This document shows positions 7,696-14,728 of a DNA stretch of 31,964 bases, one piece after another. The notes under the pieces are model-generated. The model ran no database searches. It was not told where the DNA came from and worked only from the letters and a program-made list of their open reading frames with translations. How positions within the stretch are numbered: position 1 is the first letter of the stretch; each line of letters begins with the position of its first letter. The position numbers were made by a program, and so were the translations under genes. Location of the stretch: positions 1-31,964 of the forward strand of contig DJAN01000096.1 of assembly GCA_002429615.1 (NCBI GenBank), given 5' to 3'. The DNA comes from Lysobacteraceae bacterium UBA6001 (lineage in GTDB: Bacteria; Pseudomonadota; Gammaproteobacteria; Xanthomonadales; Xanthomonadaceae).

Positions 7696-10080
7696 ATGAT
7701 CTTCCGCCCCGTGCTGTTCGCCAGCTGCGCCCTGTTGGCCGCCGGTTCCCTGCAGGCCAAGACGCCCGCCACCGCGGGCGACCTCGCCGCGGAGGTCAAT
7801 CCTTTCATCGGCACCACCAACGGCGGCAACGTCTCGCCGGCAGCGATGATGCCGTTCGGCCTGGTCGCCTTCGGCCCCGAGCAGACCGCCTTGCCGGGCA
7901 AGCGCTTTCCCATTGCCGCGCCGGGCGGCTACGAGTGGCGCGGCAACGGCGTGCGCGGCTTCAGCCTGACCCGCGTGTCGGGCAGCGGCTGCACCGGTGC
8001 CAGTGGCGATATCCCGCTGATGCCGGTCACGGTGCCGGTCACCACCTCGCCGGCGTCGGTCGATGCCGGCCTGATGTATGCCAGCCTGCTCGACCACGGC
8101 AAGGAGCAGGCCAGTCCCGGTGCCTATACGCTGACGCTCGACAACGGCGTGATGGTGTCGCTGGGCGCCAGTGAACGCACCGCGCTGGGGCGTTTCGCGT
8201 TCCCCGCTGACAAGCCGGCCAACCTGCTGTTCCGCACCTCCGACAGCGAGGTCGGCAGCAGCGCCTCGACGATCCATGTCGACCCGGCCACGCGCACGGT
8301 CAGCGGGTCGGTGACCAGCGGCAACTTCTGCGGCTACCTCGCCGAGGACCGCCGCGAGAGCTACTACACGCTGCATTTCGTCGCCCAGTTCGACCAGCCG
8401 TTCCAGGCCGGTGGTACCTGGCGCGACGACACCGTGCAGGCCGGCGCCACGGAAGGCGAGGGCGGCACCACTTACGGCACGCGCGGCCATCCGCCGGCCG
8501 GCAAGGGCGCCGGTGGCTGGATCCGTTTCGCCGACGCGGCCACGGTCAACGTGCGCATCGGCGTGTCGTATGTCGATGAAGCCGGCGCCCGCGCCAATCT
8601 GGCCAAGGAGAGTCCGGCGGGTACTTCGCTGGAGGCTACCCAGGCGGCCACGCGCGCGGCCTGGAACACGCTGCTCGGACGCATCCGCGTTGACGGCGGC
8701 ACGCCGGACGAACGCACGGTGTTCTACACCGCGCTCTACCACGCGATGCTTGCGCCCAATCTCTACAGCGATACCGACGGCCGCTATCGGGGTTTCGACG
8801 GCGCGGTGCATCGCGTGGCACGCAAGCAACGCGCGCAATACGCCAATTACTCCGGCTGGGACGTCTATCGCTCGCAGCTGCAACTGGTGACGCTGCTGCA
8901 GCCGCAGGTCGGCTCGGACATCGCGCAGTCGCTGCTCAACCAGGCCGACCAGAACGGGGGTGTGTGGGATCGCTGGACGCATTTGACTGGCGCCACCGGC
9001 GTGATGAACGGCGATCCGTCGCCGCCGTCGCTGGCGGCGATCCACGCTTTCGGTGGGCGCGATTTCGACCTGGCGCATGCCTATGCCTCGCTCAAGCGCG
9101 CGGCGACCGTGCCCACGGAGAAGGATCTGAGCCGCAAGGGCTGCCCGGTGCTGTGCGTGGGGCAGCGCCCGGGGCTGGATGCATGGCTGCGGCTGGGCTA
9201 CATGCCGGTCGGCGCGCCGGGCTGGGGTTCGGCATCGGACACGCTGGAGCTGGCGGCCGCCGATTTCGGCCTGTCGGAACTGGCGCTGGCGGCAGGCGAT
9301 CGTGCCGGCGCGAAACAGTTCCGCGCGCGTGCGGGTGGTTGGCGGCATCTGTTCAACCCGCAGGCCACCGCGCAGGGCGGCTACCTGCAACCGCGCAATG
9401 CCGATGGCAGCTGGCCGGCGTTCGACCCGGCGTCCGATGAGGAGTTCGTCGAGGGCAGCGGCGCGCAGTACCTGTGGATGGTGCCGTTCGATGCGGCCGG
9501 GTTGGTCGACAAACTCGGGGGCACCGCGCAGGCCGCACAGCGGCTGGATGCGTTCTTCCGCCATCCCGATGGCAGCTGGGCGGTGACCAAGTCCGGTCCG
9601 CTGCATGCCGAGCTGGACAACGAACCGTCGATCGCCGCGCCGTGGCTGTATCACTTCGTTGGCCAGCCGTGGAAGACGCAGGCGACCGTGCGCGCGGCGA
9701 TGCGGCAGATATGGACCAACACGCCGGAAGGCATCTCCGGCAACGATGATCTGGGCCAGATGTCGTCGTGGTACGTGTGGTCCGCGCTGGGGCTGTATCC
9801 GTTGTATCCGGGCCGCGCCGAGCTGGTGGTCGGCAGTCCCTTGTTCGCGCATGCGGTGGTGCAGCGTCCGGGCGCGCGGATCGAAATCGATGCGCGTGGT
9901 GCGGCGATGGACGCGCCTTATGTGCAGTCGCTGCGGGTCAATGGAAAGGAGACCGGGAAGACCTGGCTGCCGGCGGATTTCGTGGCGCGCGGTGGCACGC
10001 TGGAATTCACCTTGGGCACCGCGGCCAATACGCAGTGGGGTGGCGGAGAGGTGCCGCCTTCGTTTGGGCCGGAGGAGTGA
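7696..10080 (+). CDS. GH92 family glycosidase (alpha-mannosidase type), secreted
   Basis: The 794-residue protein resembles glycoside hydrolase family 92, Ca2+-dependent exo-acting alpha-mannosidases that trim N-glycan-type mannosides. It starts with a signal peptide (MIFRPVLFASCALLAAGSLQA, probable cut after LQA). Family motifs follow: NPFIGTTNGGNVSPAAMMPFG, FSLTRVSGSGC, NYSGWDVYRSQ, EGSGAQYLWMVPFD, NEPSIAAPWLYHF (Glu643) and GNDDLGQMSSWYVWSALGLY (Asp684/Asp685). The last two are the regions that carry the catalytic acid and base in GH92. The ATG at 7696 follows AAAGGGAG and directly opens the signal peptide. A LacI-like dyad lies upstream. The linkage it cleaves cannot be told from sequence, and no transporter or other glycosidase is adjacent. 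Confidence 0.88.
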   Translation: MIFRPVLFASCALLAAGSLQAKTPATAGDLAAEVNPFIGTTNGGNVSPAAMMPFGLVAFGPEQTALPGKRFPIAAPGGYEWRGNGVRGFSLTRVSGSGCTGASGDIPLMPVTVPVTTSPASVDAGLMYASLLDHGKEQASPGAYTLTLDNGVMVSLGASERTALGRFAFPADKPANLLFRTSDSEVGSSASTIHVDPATRTVSGSVTSGNFCGYLAEDRRESYYTLHFVAQFDQPFQAGGTWRDDTVQAGATEGEGGTTYGTRGHPPAGKGAGGWIRFADAATVNVRIGVSYVDEAGARANLAKESPAGTSLEATQAATRAAWNTLLGRIRVDGGTPDERTVFYTALYHAMLAPNLYSDTDGRYRGFDGAVHRVARKQRAQYANYSGWDVYRSQLQLVTLLQPQVGSDIAQSLLNQADQNGGVWDRWTHLTGATGVMNGDPSPPSLAAIHAFGGRDFDLAHAYASLKRAATVPTEKDLSRKGCPVLCVGQRPGLDAWLRLGYMPVGAPGWGSASDTLELAAADFGLSELALAAGDRAGAKQFRARAGGWRHLFNPQATAQGGYLQPRNADGSWPAFDPASDEEFVEGSGAQYLWMVPFDAAGLVDKLGGTAQAAQRLDAFFRHPDGSWAVTKSGPLHAELDNEPSIAAPWLYHFVGQPWKTQATVRAAMRQIWTNTPEGISGNDDLGQMSSWYVWSALGLYPLYPGRAELVVGSPLFAHAVVQRPGARIEIDARGAAMDAPYVQSLRVNGKETGKTWLPADFVARGGTLEFTLGTAANTQWGGGEVPPSFGPEE

Positions 10081-10091
10081 GCCGGTGAAGG

Positions 10092-10115
10092 GTCGCGGCT
10101 GAAGCCGCTCCTACA
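10092..10115 (-). repeat. REP element, type A, copy 4
   Basis: A 24-bp REP copy in minus orientation, 12 bp after the GH92 stop codon. Single copy with no inverted partner nearby. Confidence 0.85.
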
Positions 10116-10152
10116 GGGATGCGGGTGGATGCGGGGTGGGGGTGCGGAGCGG

Positions 10153-10178
10153 GGCCTGATCGCGTAGGCGATCAGGCC
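10153..10178. terminator. Bidirectional hairpin between convergent genes
   Basis: A perfect 11-bp stem, GGCCTGATCGC (10153-10163) and GCGATCAGGCC (10168-10178), with a GTAG loop. Its right arm contains the stop codon of the minus-strand DUF3037 gene (10172-10174). It separates that gene from the plus-strand GH92 gene. No T-tract is seen on either side. Confidence 0.65.
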
Positions 10179-10564
10179 GGTGGACGCACCATGCGCTGCA
10201 TCAGGTGCTCGACCACGCGCTCGGGCTGCGTGGTGCGGCCCACGTGCGCGGGCGAGACCTGCACGATGGAACTGCGCTTGGCAGTGAGCCAGTGGAAACG
10301 CGCGCGCGCCGGCAATGCCGCGATCGGGCCGGCACCGGCGTCGCCGTTGCAGATCGCCACGATGGCATCCAGGTAGGGACGCAGCGCATCGATGTCCAGC
10401 GCCGGCGCGAACGCGCGCAGGCGCGCTTCGTCCAGCTCGATGCGGGCTTCCAGGTGGCGCGCGGTGGGGCAGGAGACGATCACCCCGACGTTGATGAACT
10501 CCTCGCGCTCCACCCGCGGCACCACGCGGATGACCGCGTAGTCATACGTGTGCGGCGTGGGCAC
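10172..10564 (-). CDS. DUF3037 domain protein, partner of the HipA-like kinase
   Basis: The 130-residue protein fits DUF3037, a family of unknown function: it begins PTPHTYDYAVIRVVPRVERE, continues EFINVGVIVSCP, and has a C-terminal half with HWLTAKRSSIVQVSPAHVGR. It is probably cytoplasmic, with no signal peptide or membrane helix. A GTG start at 10564 is chosen because the family N-terminus begins right there. This start lies inside the end of the upstream kinase gene (23-bp overlap), which implies translational coupling and joint function. DUF3037 genes are commonly found next to HipA-like kinases, so the two probably work as a unit, but the role is not known. Confidence 0.8.
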   Translation of the reverse strand: MPTPHTYDYAVIRVVPRVEREEFINVGVIVSCPTARHLEARIELDEARLRAFAPALDIDALRPYLDAIVAICNGDAGAGPIAALPARARFHWLTAKRSSIVQVSPAHVGRTTQPERVVEHLMQRMVRPPA

Positions 10565-11336
10565 GGAGCGCCTCCTCGACGAAGACCCGGCGCTGCGCCA
10601 GGCGTTGCTGCAGATGTTCGACATAGGCCTGGCGCTGCGCCTGCACATCGGCGAACGCGGGATCCGGCAGCAGCCACGCCTCGGGGACCTGTTCGACGAT
10701 GGCGCGCAGCGTCGCCACGTCCAGTTTCGGCGCCAGTTCCGCGTCGGCGGCGGCGATGTCGGTGGCGAATGGCAGCAGCACGTGGTCGCGGATCATCGCG
10801 AACGGCTTGGCGGCGGCATCGCCTGCACTGGCCCAGTCGTGATGGAAGTAGAGCGAGGCGCCGTGGTCGATCAGGTACAGCTTGCCGTGCCAGACCATTA
10901 GGTTGGTGTTGCGGGTGGTGCGGTCGACATTGGAGACGCAGGCGTCGAACCAGACGATGCGCGAGGCCAGCCCCGGGTCCGGGCGCATGGCGGCCGGATC
11001 GTAGTTGATCGCGCCGGGCAGGTAGTCGATGGCGAGGTTGAGCCCTTCGCTGGCACGGATCAGGTCCTGGATTTCCGGGTCGGGCTCGGTACGCGCGAAC
11101 TCGCGGTCGAGCTCGGCGAAGACCAGCTCCGGCATCGGCAGGCCGAGTGCGCGCGCCAGTTCGCCGGAAATCAATTCGGCGACCAGCGCCTTCGGCCCCT
11201 GGCCGGCGCCGCGGAACTTCATCACGTACAGGCCGTCATCGTCGGCCTCGATCACCGCGGGCAGCGAGCCGCCTTCGCGCAACGGCGTGACATAGCGGGT
11301 GGCGTGGACGGTGCGCAGGGCGGGTGGGGTACTCAT
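10542..11336 (-). CDS. HipA-like kinase (HipA_2 type)
   Basis: The 264-residue protein has the kinase signatures of the HipA superfamily: an ATP-binding lysine (Lys40 in YVMKFRG), a conserved acidic helix (VAELISGELARALGLPMPEL), the catalytic loop FDACVSNVDRTTRNTNLMV (Asn136, Asp138, Arg139, Asn143, Asn145) and a metal-binding DHG motif (LIDHG, Asp157). It lacks the N-terminal subdomain of classical HipA toxins and is much shorter (about 440 residues is usual for HipA). No HipB-like antitoxin is adjacent; the DUF3037 gene overlaps its 3' end by 23 bp. Its phosphorylation target is unknown. The ATG at 11336 opens directly into the conserved domain. Confidence 0.82.
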   Translation of the reverse strand: MSTPPALRTVHATRYVTPLREGGSLPAVIEADDDGLYVMKFRGAGQGPKALVAELISGELARALGLPMPELVFAELDREFARTEPDPEIQDLIRASEGLNLAIDYLPGAINYDPAAMRPDPGLASRIVWFDACVSNVDRTTRNTNLMVWHGKLYLIDHGASLYFHHDWASAGDAAAKPFAMIRDHVLLPFATDIAAADAELAPKLDVATLRAIVEQVPEAWLLPDPAFADVQAQRQAYVEHLQQRLAQRRVFVEEALRAHAAHV

Positions 11337-11403
11337 CAGGGCTGCAAGGGTACGCGATGGCGGGGGCGGATGGCGGGGACGGATGGTGGGAGGCCTTGGA
11401 TAT

Positions 11404-11427
11404 TGTGGGAGGGGCTTGAGCCCCGAC
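11404..11427 (+). repeat. REP element, type B
   Basis: A 24-bp variant with the core GTGGGAGGGGCTTGAGCCCC. Compared with type A, the stem C-G pair is swapped to G-C on both sides, so the hairpin is kept. It forms the left half of a 76-bp composite with the type A copy at 11456-11479. Confidence 0.8.
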
Positions 11428-11455
11428 GGGTGGCGGCGCGAACTGTCGGATGGCG

Positions 11456-11479
11456 GTCGCGGCTGAAGCCGCTCCTACA
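11456..11479 (-). repeat. REP element, type A, copy 5
   Basis: Standard 24-bp type A unit in minus orientation, the right half of the composite that begins with the type B unit at 11404. Confidence 0.85.
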
Positions 11480-11620
11480 GGGGGTGGGCAGCCAGTGGAG
11501 GCAGCCAGGGGATCGGCGGTGCCGTGACCTCTGGCCCGGTGGGTGAGCTCATGTCCGGTGCTAGGCTCGGGCGGCTCCGGCAAGAGGCCGGGCCGCCGTC
11601 ACCATCTAGAGGGAAACCGG

Positions 11621-14110
11621 ATGCCGCTTCGTCCCCACCGACCGGCCGTGCTGCTGGTCGCTTCCGCCCTGCTGCTCGGCAGCGCCCCGGCCTTCGCCGA
11701 TTACGCCGTTCCCCCCGCGCCGCTGCTCAAGGTGTTGAAGGCGCCGCCGCCGCCGACGGCGAGCGTCGACCCCACCAGGCAGCGCCTGCTGCTCACCACC
11801 GCGCAGACCTACCCGTCGATCACCCGCGTCGCCCAGCCTTACCTCAAGCTGGCCGGCGTGCGGCTGGAGCCGCGCAACCGCAGCCGCCACGACACCCCGG
11901 GCGGCTACGGCATCCCGGCCTGCGTGGCCGACTTCAGCGTGGTCGAGATCGCCAGCGGCAAGCACACACCCGTGGCACTGCCCGCCGGTGCCTGCCCGGG
12001 AAGCGCGTTGTGGGCGCCGGATGGCCAGCACTTCGCGTTCCAGAACGTCACCGCCGACGCGGTGCAGCTGTGGGTGGGCGATGCCGCCACCGGGCAGATC
12101 CGCCAGATCCCCGGCGTGCGCCTGAACCAGATTTTTGGCAGCACCGTGCAGTGGCTCGATGGCGGCCAGCATCTGCTGGTCAAGCTGGTGCCGGCCAACC
12201 AGGGCGCCGCACCGGCCGACAACGGCGTGCCGTCCGGCCCGGATATCCAGGAATCGCTGGGTGCCAAGGGTGAGAGCAGCACCTATGAAGCACGCGACAC
12301 CCTGACCAGCGAACAGGACGAAGCGCTGTTCGCCTATTACGGCCAATCGCAGCTCGCGGTGGTCGATGTGGGCGCTGGCAGCGTGCGCGCGGTCGGCGCA
12401 CCGGCGCTGTACAACGCGGTCAACGGCGCGCCGGATGGCACGCACGTGTTGACCGAGACGATCAAGCCGCCGTTCTCGCACGCGGTGACCTACCAGCGCT
12501 TCCCTTACGACGTCGCCGTGCTCGACGTGGGCAGTGGCCGCAGCACCGCGATCGCCTCGCTGCCGCTGGCCGACCGCGTGCCGGTGCATGGCGTGCCGGA
12601 AGGCCCGCGCGATATCGAATGGCGCGCCACCGACCCGGCCACGCTGGTCTGGGCCGAAGCGCTGGACCATGGCGACTGGAATGTCAGCGTGCCGGCACGC
12701 GACCGCGTGCTGATGCTCAAGGCACCGTTCACCGGCAAGCCGAGCGAGATCGCACGCACCGCGCAGCGCTTCCAGGGATTCGCCTGGACCGCGCAGCCGG
12801 ACGTGGCCTTCCTCTACGAGGAGGACGAGAACAAGCATTGGCGGCAGACCCATATCGTCGACGTTGACAAGCCGAAGCAGCCGGGGCGCCTGCTATGGGA
12901 CCTGTCCACCGACGAGCTGTACGCCGATCCGGGCAACCTGGTCTATCGCGTGCTGCCCAACGGCGCGTATGTGGTGCGCCAGGAAGGCAACCACGTGTTC
13001 CTGCGCGGGCAGGGCAGTTCGCCGCAGGGCGACCGGCCGTTTCTCGATCGCCTCGACCTGGCCTCGCTGAAGACCGAGCGCCTGTTCCGCAGCGATGCCG
13101 ATGCCTATGAGCAGTTCCTGGGCTTCACCGCCACCCCGGGCCGCTTCCTGACCTGGCACCAGTCGGTGATGGATCCGCCCAATGCCTTCGTGCGCGAACT
13201 CGGCCAGGCCGATGCCGCCGCGAAGGAAGGCGAGGCGCGCTTCGCCTCGCGTGCCACGCAGCTGACCCAGGTCACCGACCCGACGCCGGAAGTGCGGCAG
13301 ATCAAGAAGCGGCTGGTGACCTACAAGCGTGCCGACGGCGTGGACCTGTCGTTCACCCTGTACACGCCGCCGGGCTACCAGGAAGGCCAGCGCATTCCGG
13401 CGATCCTGTATGCCTATCCGGCCGACTTCGCCAGCAGCGCGCAGGCGGGGCAGGTGTCCGGCTCGCAGCAGACCTTCACCCGGCTGCCGTATTACCGGCT
13501 GATGCTGCTGGCCGGCTACGCGATCATCGACAACGCCTCGTTCCCGATCGTCGGCGATCCGAAGACCGCCTACGACACCTACCTGGAACAGCTGGAAGCC
13601 GACGCCAAGGCGGCGGTGGACAAGGCGGTGGACCTGGGCGTGGTGGATCGCGCACGCATCGGCGTCACCGGCCACAGCCATGGCGCGCTGATGACCGCCA
13701 ACCTGATCGCGCACACCGACCTGTTCCGCGCCGGCGTCGCCACCAGCGGTTCGTACAACAAGACCTTCACCCCGTTCGGCTTCCAGAACGAGCGGCGTTC
13801 GGTGTGGCAGGCGCAGGACGTGTATCTGAAGGCCTCGCCGTTCTTCTATGCCGACAAGATCAAGCTGCCGCTGCTGCTGGTGCATGGCGAGGACGACGCC
13901 AACCCGGGCACCGAGCCGTTCCAGTCGCGCAAGCTGTACCAGGCGATCCGCGGCAATGGCGGCATCACGCGCCTGGTGATGCTGCCGGACGAGCCGCACT
14001 GGTACACCGCGCTGGAATCGAACCAGCAGGTGGTGGCGGAAATGCTGGCGTGGTTCGACAAGTACGTGAAGAACGCGCCGGCCAAGCCGGGCGCCGCGGC
14101 GCAGCCCTGA
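11621..14110 (+). CDS. Secreted S9 family prolyl oligopeptidase-type peptidase
   Basis: The 829-residue protein has a signal peptide (cut predicted after SAPAFA), an N-terminal beta-propeller of about 550 residues, and a C-terminal alpha/beta-hydrolase domain. The catalytic triad is visible: Ser686 in TGHSHGALM, Asp759 in VHGEDDANPGTEP and His793 in PDEPHW. This motif set is typical of the Xanthomonadaceae S9 peptidases often annotated as glutamyl endopeptidase or dipeptidyl-peptidase-like. It probably acts in the periplasm or outside the cell; its cleavage preference cannot be read from sequence. The ATG at 11621 is chosen for the AGAGGGA box 6 nt upstream and the directly following signal peptide; the open frame reaches back to 11543. 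It converges on a minus-strand pair of small genes across a shared hairpin. Confidence 0.9.
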   Translation: MPLRPHRPAVLLVASALLLGSAPAFADYAVPPAPLLKVLKAPPPPTASVDPTRQRLLLTTAQTYPSITRVAQPYLKLAGVRLEPRNRSRHDTPGGYGIPACVADFSVVEIASGKHTPVALPAGACPGSALWAPDGQHFAFQNVTADAVQLWVGDAATGQIRQIPGVRLNQIFGSTVQWLDGGQHLLVKLVPANQGAAPADNGVPSGPDIQESLGAKGESSTYEARDTLTSEQDEALFAYYGQSQLAVVDVGAGSVRAVGAPALYNAVNGAPDGTHVLTETIKPPFSHAVTYQRFPYDVAVLDVGSGRSTAIASLPLADRVPVHGVPEGPRDIEWRATDPATLVWAEALDHGDWNVSVPARDRVLMLKAPFTGKPSEIARTAQRFQGFAWTAQPDVAFLYEEDENKHWRQTHIVDVDKPKQPGRLLWDLSTDELYADPGNLVYRVLPNGAYVVRQEGNHVFLRGQGSSPQGDRPFLDRLDLASLKTERLFRSDADAYEQFLGFTATPGRFLTWHQSVMDPPNAFVRELGQADAAAKEGEARFASRATQLTQVTDPTPEVRQIKKRLVTYKRADGVDLSFTLYTPPGYQEGQRIPAILYAYPADFASSAQAGQVSGSQQTFTRLPYYRLMLLAGYAIIDNASFPIVGDPKTAYDTYLEQLEADAKAAVDKAVDLGVVDRARIGVTGHSHGALMTANLIAHTDLFRAGVATSGSYNKTFTPFGFQNERRSVWQAQDVYLKASPFFYADKIKLPLLLVHGEDDANPGTEPFQSRKLYQAIRGNGGITRLVMLPDEPHWYTALESNQQVVAEMLAWFDKYVKNAPAKPGAAAQP

Positions 14111-14133
14111 GCGCAGGCCATCGCCGAACAGAG

Positions 14134-14158
14134 AGGGCACGGACTCAATCCGTGCCCT
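14134..14158. terminator. Bidirectional hairpin over the stop codon of the small membrane protein gene
   Basis: A perfect 10-bp stem AGGGCACGGA (14134-14143) and TCCGTGCCCT (14149-14158) with loop CTCAA. The minus-strand stop codon (14145-14147) lies in the loop. The hairpin begins 24 bp after the S9 peptidase stop, so it can serve both convergent genes. On the minus strand it is followed by a pyrimidine-rich CTCTCTGTT. Confidence 0.75.
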
Positions 14159-14330
14159 TGCGTGCATGACGTGACTGCCAGCGTTCAAATGCGGCTAACC
14201 CGGCATAGATGACACCTGTCAGTAACCCCAGCGCTGGAATGAACCACGCCTCGGGAACCTGCATCCGCAGTGGGTTGGACAGTGCCGATATCGCCGCGAC
14301 CTGGATCAGCGCCCTCATGGACCCGCGCAT
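14145..14330 (-). CDS. Small membrane protein, candidate immunity protein
   Basis: A 61-residue protein starting MRGSMRALIQVAAISAL, with one clear membrane segment (VPEAWFIPALGLLTGVIYAG, extended by LAAF) and a basic tail ERWQSRHARKGTD. It follows the bacteriocin-like gene on the same strand by 10 bp, the usual place of a bacteriocin immunity gene. I recognise no family; the immunity role is inferred from size, hydrophobicity and position. Other possible starts are the ATG at 14318 (57 residues) and the ATG at 14390, which would overlap the upstream gene. None has a strong ribosome-binding site, which suits translational coupling. The stop codon sits in a terminator hairpin. Confidence 0.5.
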   Translation of the reverse strand: MRGSMRALIQVAAISALSNPLRMQVPEAWFIPALGLLTGVIYAGLAAFERWQSRHARKGTD

Positions 14331-14340
14331 GTGCGGCGCG

Positions 14341-14592
14341 CTACGCGGTATGCAGGCGGATAAGCCAGGCCCGCCATCCGGCGGGGCCACCGCCGAAGGG
14401 GCCGGACCAGCTGCCGTCCGTGCTGATGTTGTTGGCGATCAATGCGCCGCCAACACAGCCTACGATGGCGCCAGGTGCGCCGGCGATGCGAGCACCCACG
14501 ACACCACCTACCTGACAACCCACGGTTTCGCGTGACACACCGCTGATCGCGCCAGTCACGCCTGCGACTTCACTTCGGGTCAATCTTCTCAT
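14341..14592 (-). CDS. Bacteriocin-like peptide precursor with double-glycine-type leader
   Basis: An 83-residue precursor. Its first 15 residues, MRRLTRSEVAGVTGA, match the double-glycine leader consensus position by position: Leu -12, Thr -11, Glu -8, Val -7, Val -4, Gly -2, Ala -1. Such leaders are removed by C39-peptidase ABC exporters. The predicted 68-residue mature part is Gly/Ala/Val-rich with Cys26 and Cys46 and repeated GxxxG spacing (G25, G29, G33; G41, G45, G49), as in membrane-active class II bacteriocins, followed by a Trp-containing Gly/Pro-rich tail. The ATG at 14592 has AAGGAAG 4 nt upstream; the longer open frame to 14649 lacks this. The leader is lower in GC than its neighbours and has rare codons (AGA AGA TTG). 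No C39 exporter is in the window. It could instead be another glycine-zipper protein. Confidence 0.6.
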   Translation of the reverse strand: MRRLTRSEVAGVTGAISGVSRETVGCQVGGVVGARIAGAPGAIVGCVGGALIANNISTDGSWSGPFGGGPAGWRAWLIRLHTA

Positions 14593-14595
14593 CGG

Positions 14596-14640
14596 GCTTC
14601 CTTGGCCTCGCCAGCTTGATCTGGCAATGCCAAGGAAAGC
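14596..14640 (-). promoter_or_regulatory. Nested hairpin sequestering the ribosome-binding site of the bacteriocin-like gene
   Basis: On the minus strand an outer arm GCTTTCCTTGGC (14640-14629) pairs with GCCAAGGAAGC (14606-14596), 11 bp with one bulged base. An inner 5-bp stem GCCAG/CTGGC encloses ATCAAG, separated by a symmetric 3x3 internal loop. The 3' arm contains the whole AAGGAAG ribosome-binding site, and the start codon follows 3 nt later. In mRNA this would block translation unless opened. A transcription-ending role is also possible. Confidence 0.6.
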
Positions 14641-14657
14641 GGATGTCATCCATCCGC
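14639..14657 (-). other. Second leader hairpin
   Basis: A perfect 7-bp stem, GCGGATG (14657-14651 on the minus strand) and CATCCGC (14645-14639), with a 5-nt loop GATGA, followed by TTTCCTT. It directly abuts the ribosome-binding-site hairpin and shares two bases with it. It may be a second, weaker terminator behind hutU or part of an attenuator. Confidence 0.5.
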
Positions 14658-14665
14658 ACCATCTG

Positions 14666-14714
14666 AAAAATCAAAGGCGAGACGAAGTGGTCAATACCGC
14701 TGACCTTTCGCCTC
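14666..14714 (-). terminator. hut operon terminator
   Basis: Minus-strand stem GAGGCGA paired with TCGCCTT, enclosing an inner GGTCA/TGACC stem, followed by TTGATTTTT. It begins 14 bp after the hutU stop codon. The T-tract makes this the clearest rho-independent terminator in the window. Confidence 0.75.
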
Positions 14715-14728
14715 GTTCATGACCTTCC

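Larger units (their letters stand above)
11337..11620 (+). other. Divergent intergenic region with composite REP element
   Basis: This 284-bp gap separates the minus-strand kinase and plus-strand S9 peptidase genes, so it must hold both promoters, though none is clear. It contains a type B REP (11404-11427) and an inverted type A REP (11456-11479) separated by 28 bp. The same B-28 bp-A layout occurs at 22413-22488. Confidence 0.6.

Noticed and set aside
7555..9852. A 765-codon open frame opposite the GH92 gene
   Set aside because: Shadow frame of a well-supported secreted glycosidase.
14331..14390. Longer start (ATG at 14390) for the small membrane protein
   Set aside because: It adds a Pro/Gly-rich stretch that is a shadow of the upstream gene; a start after the upstream stop is more plausible, though not proven.
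14694..14723. A tiny open frame MNEAKGQRY with a good ribosome-binding site, just behind hutU
   Set aside because: Its nine codons lie inside the hut terminator hairpin; a chance ORF is more likely than a leader peptide, since no regulatory amino acid run is present.
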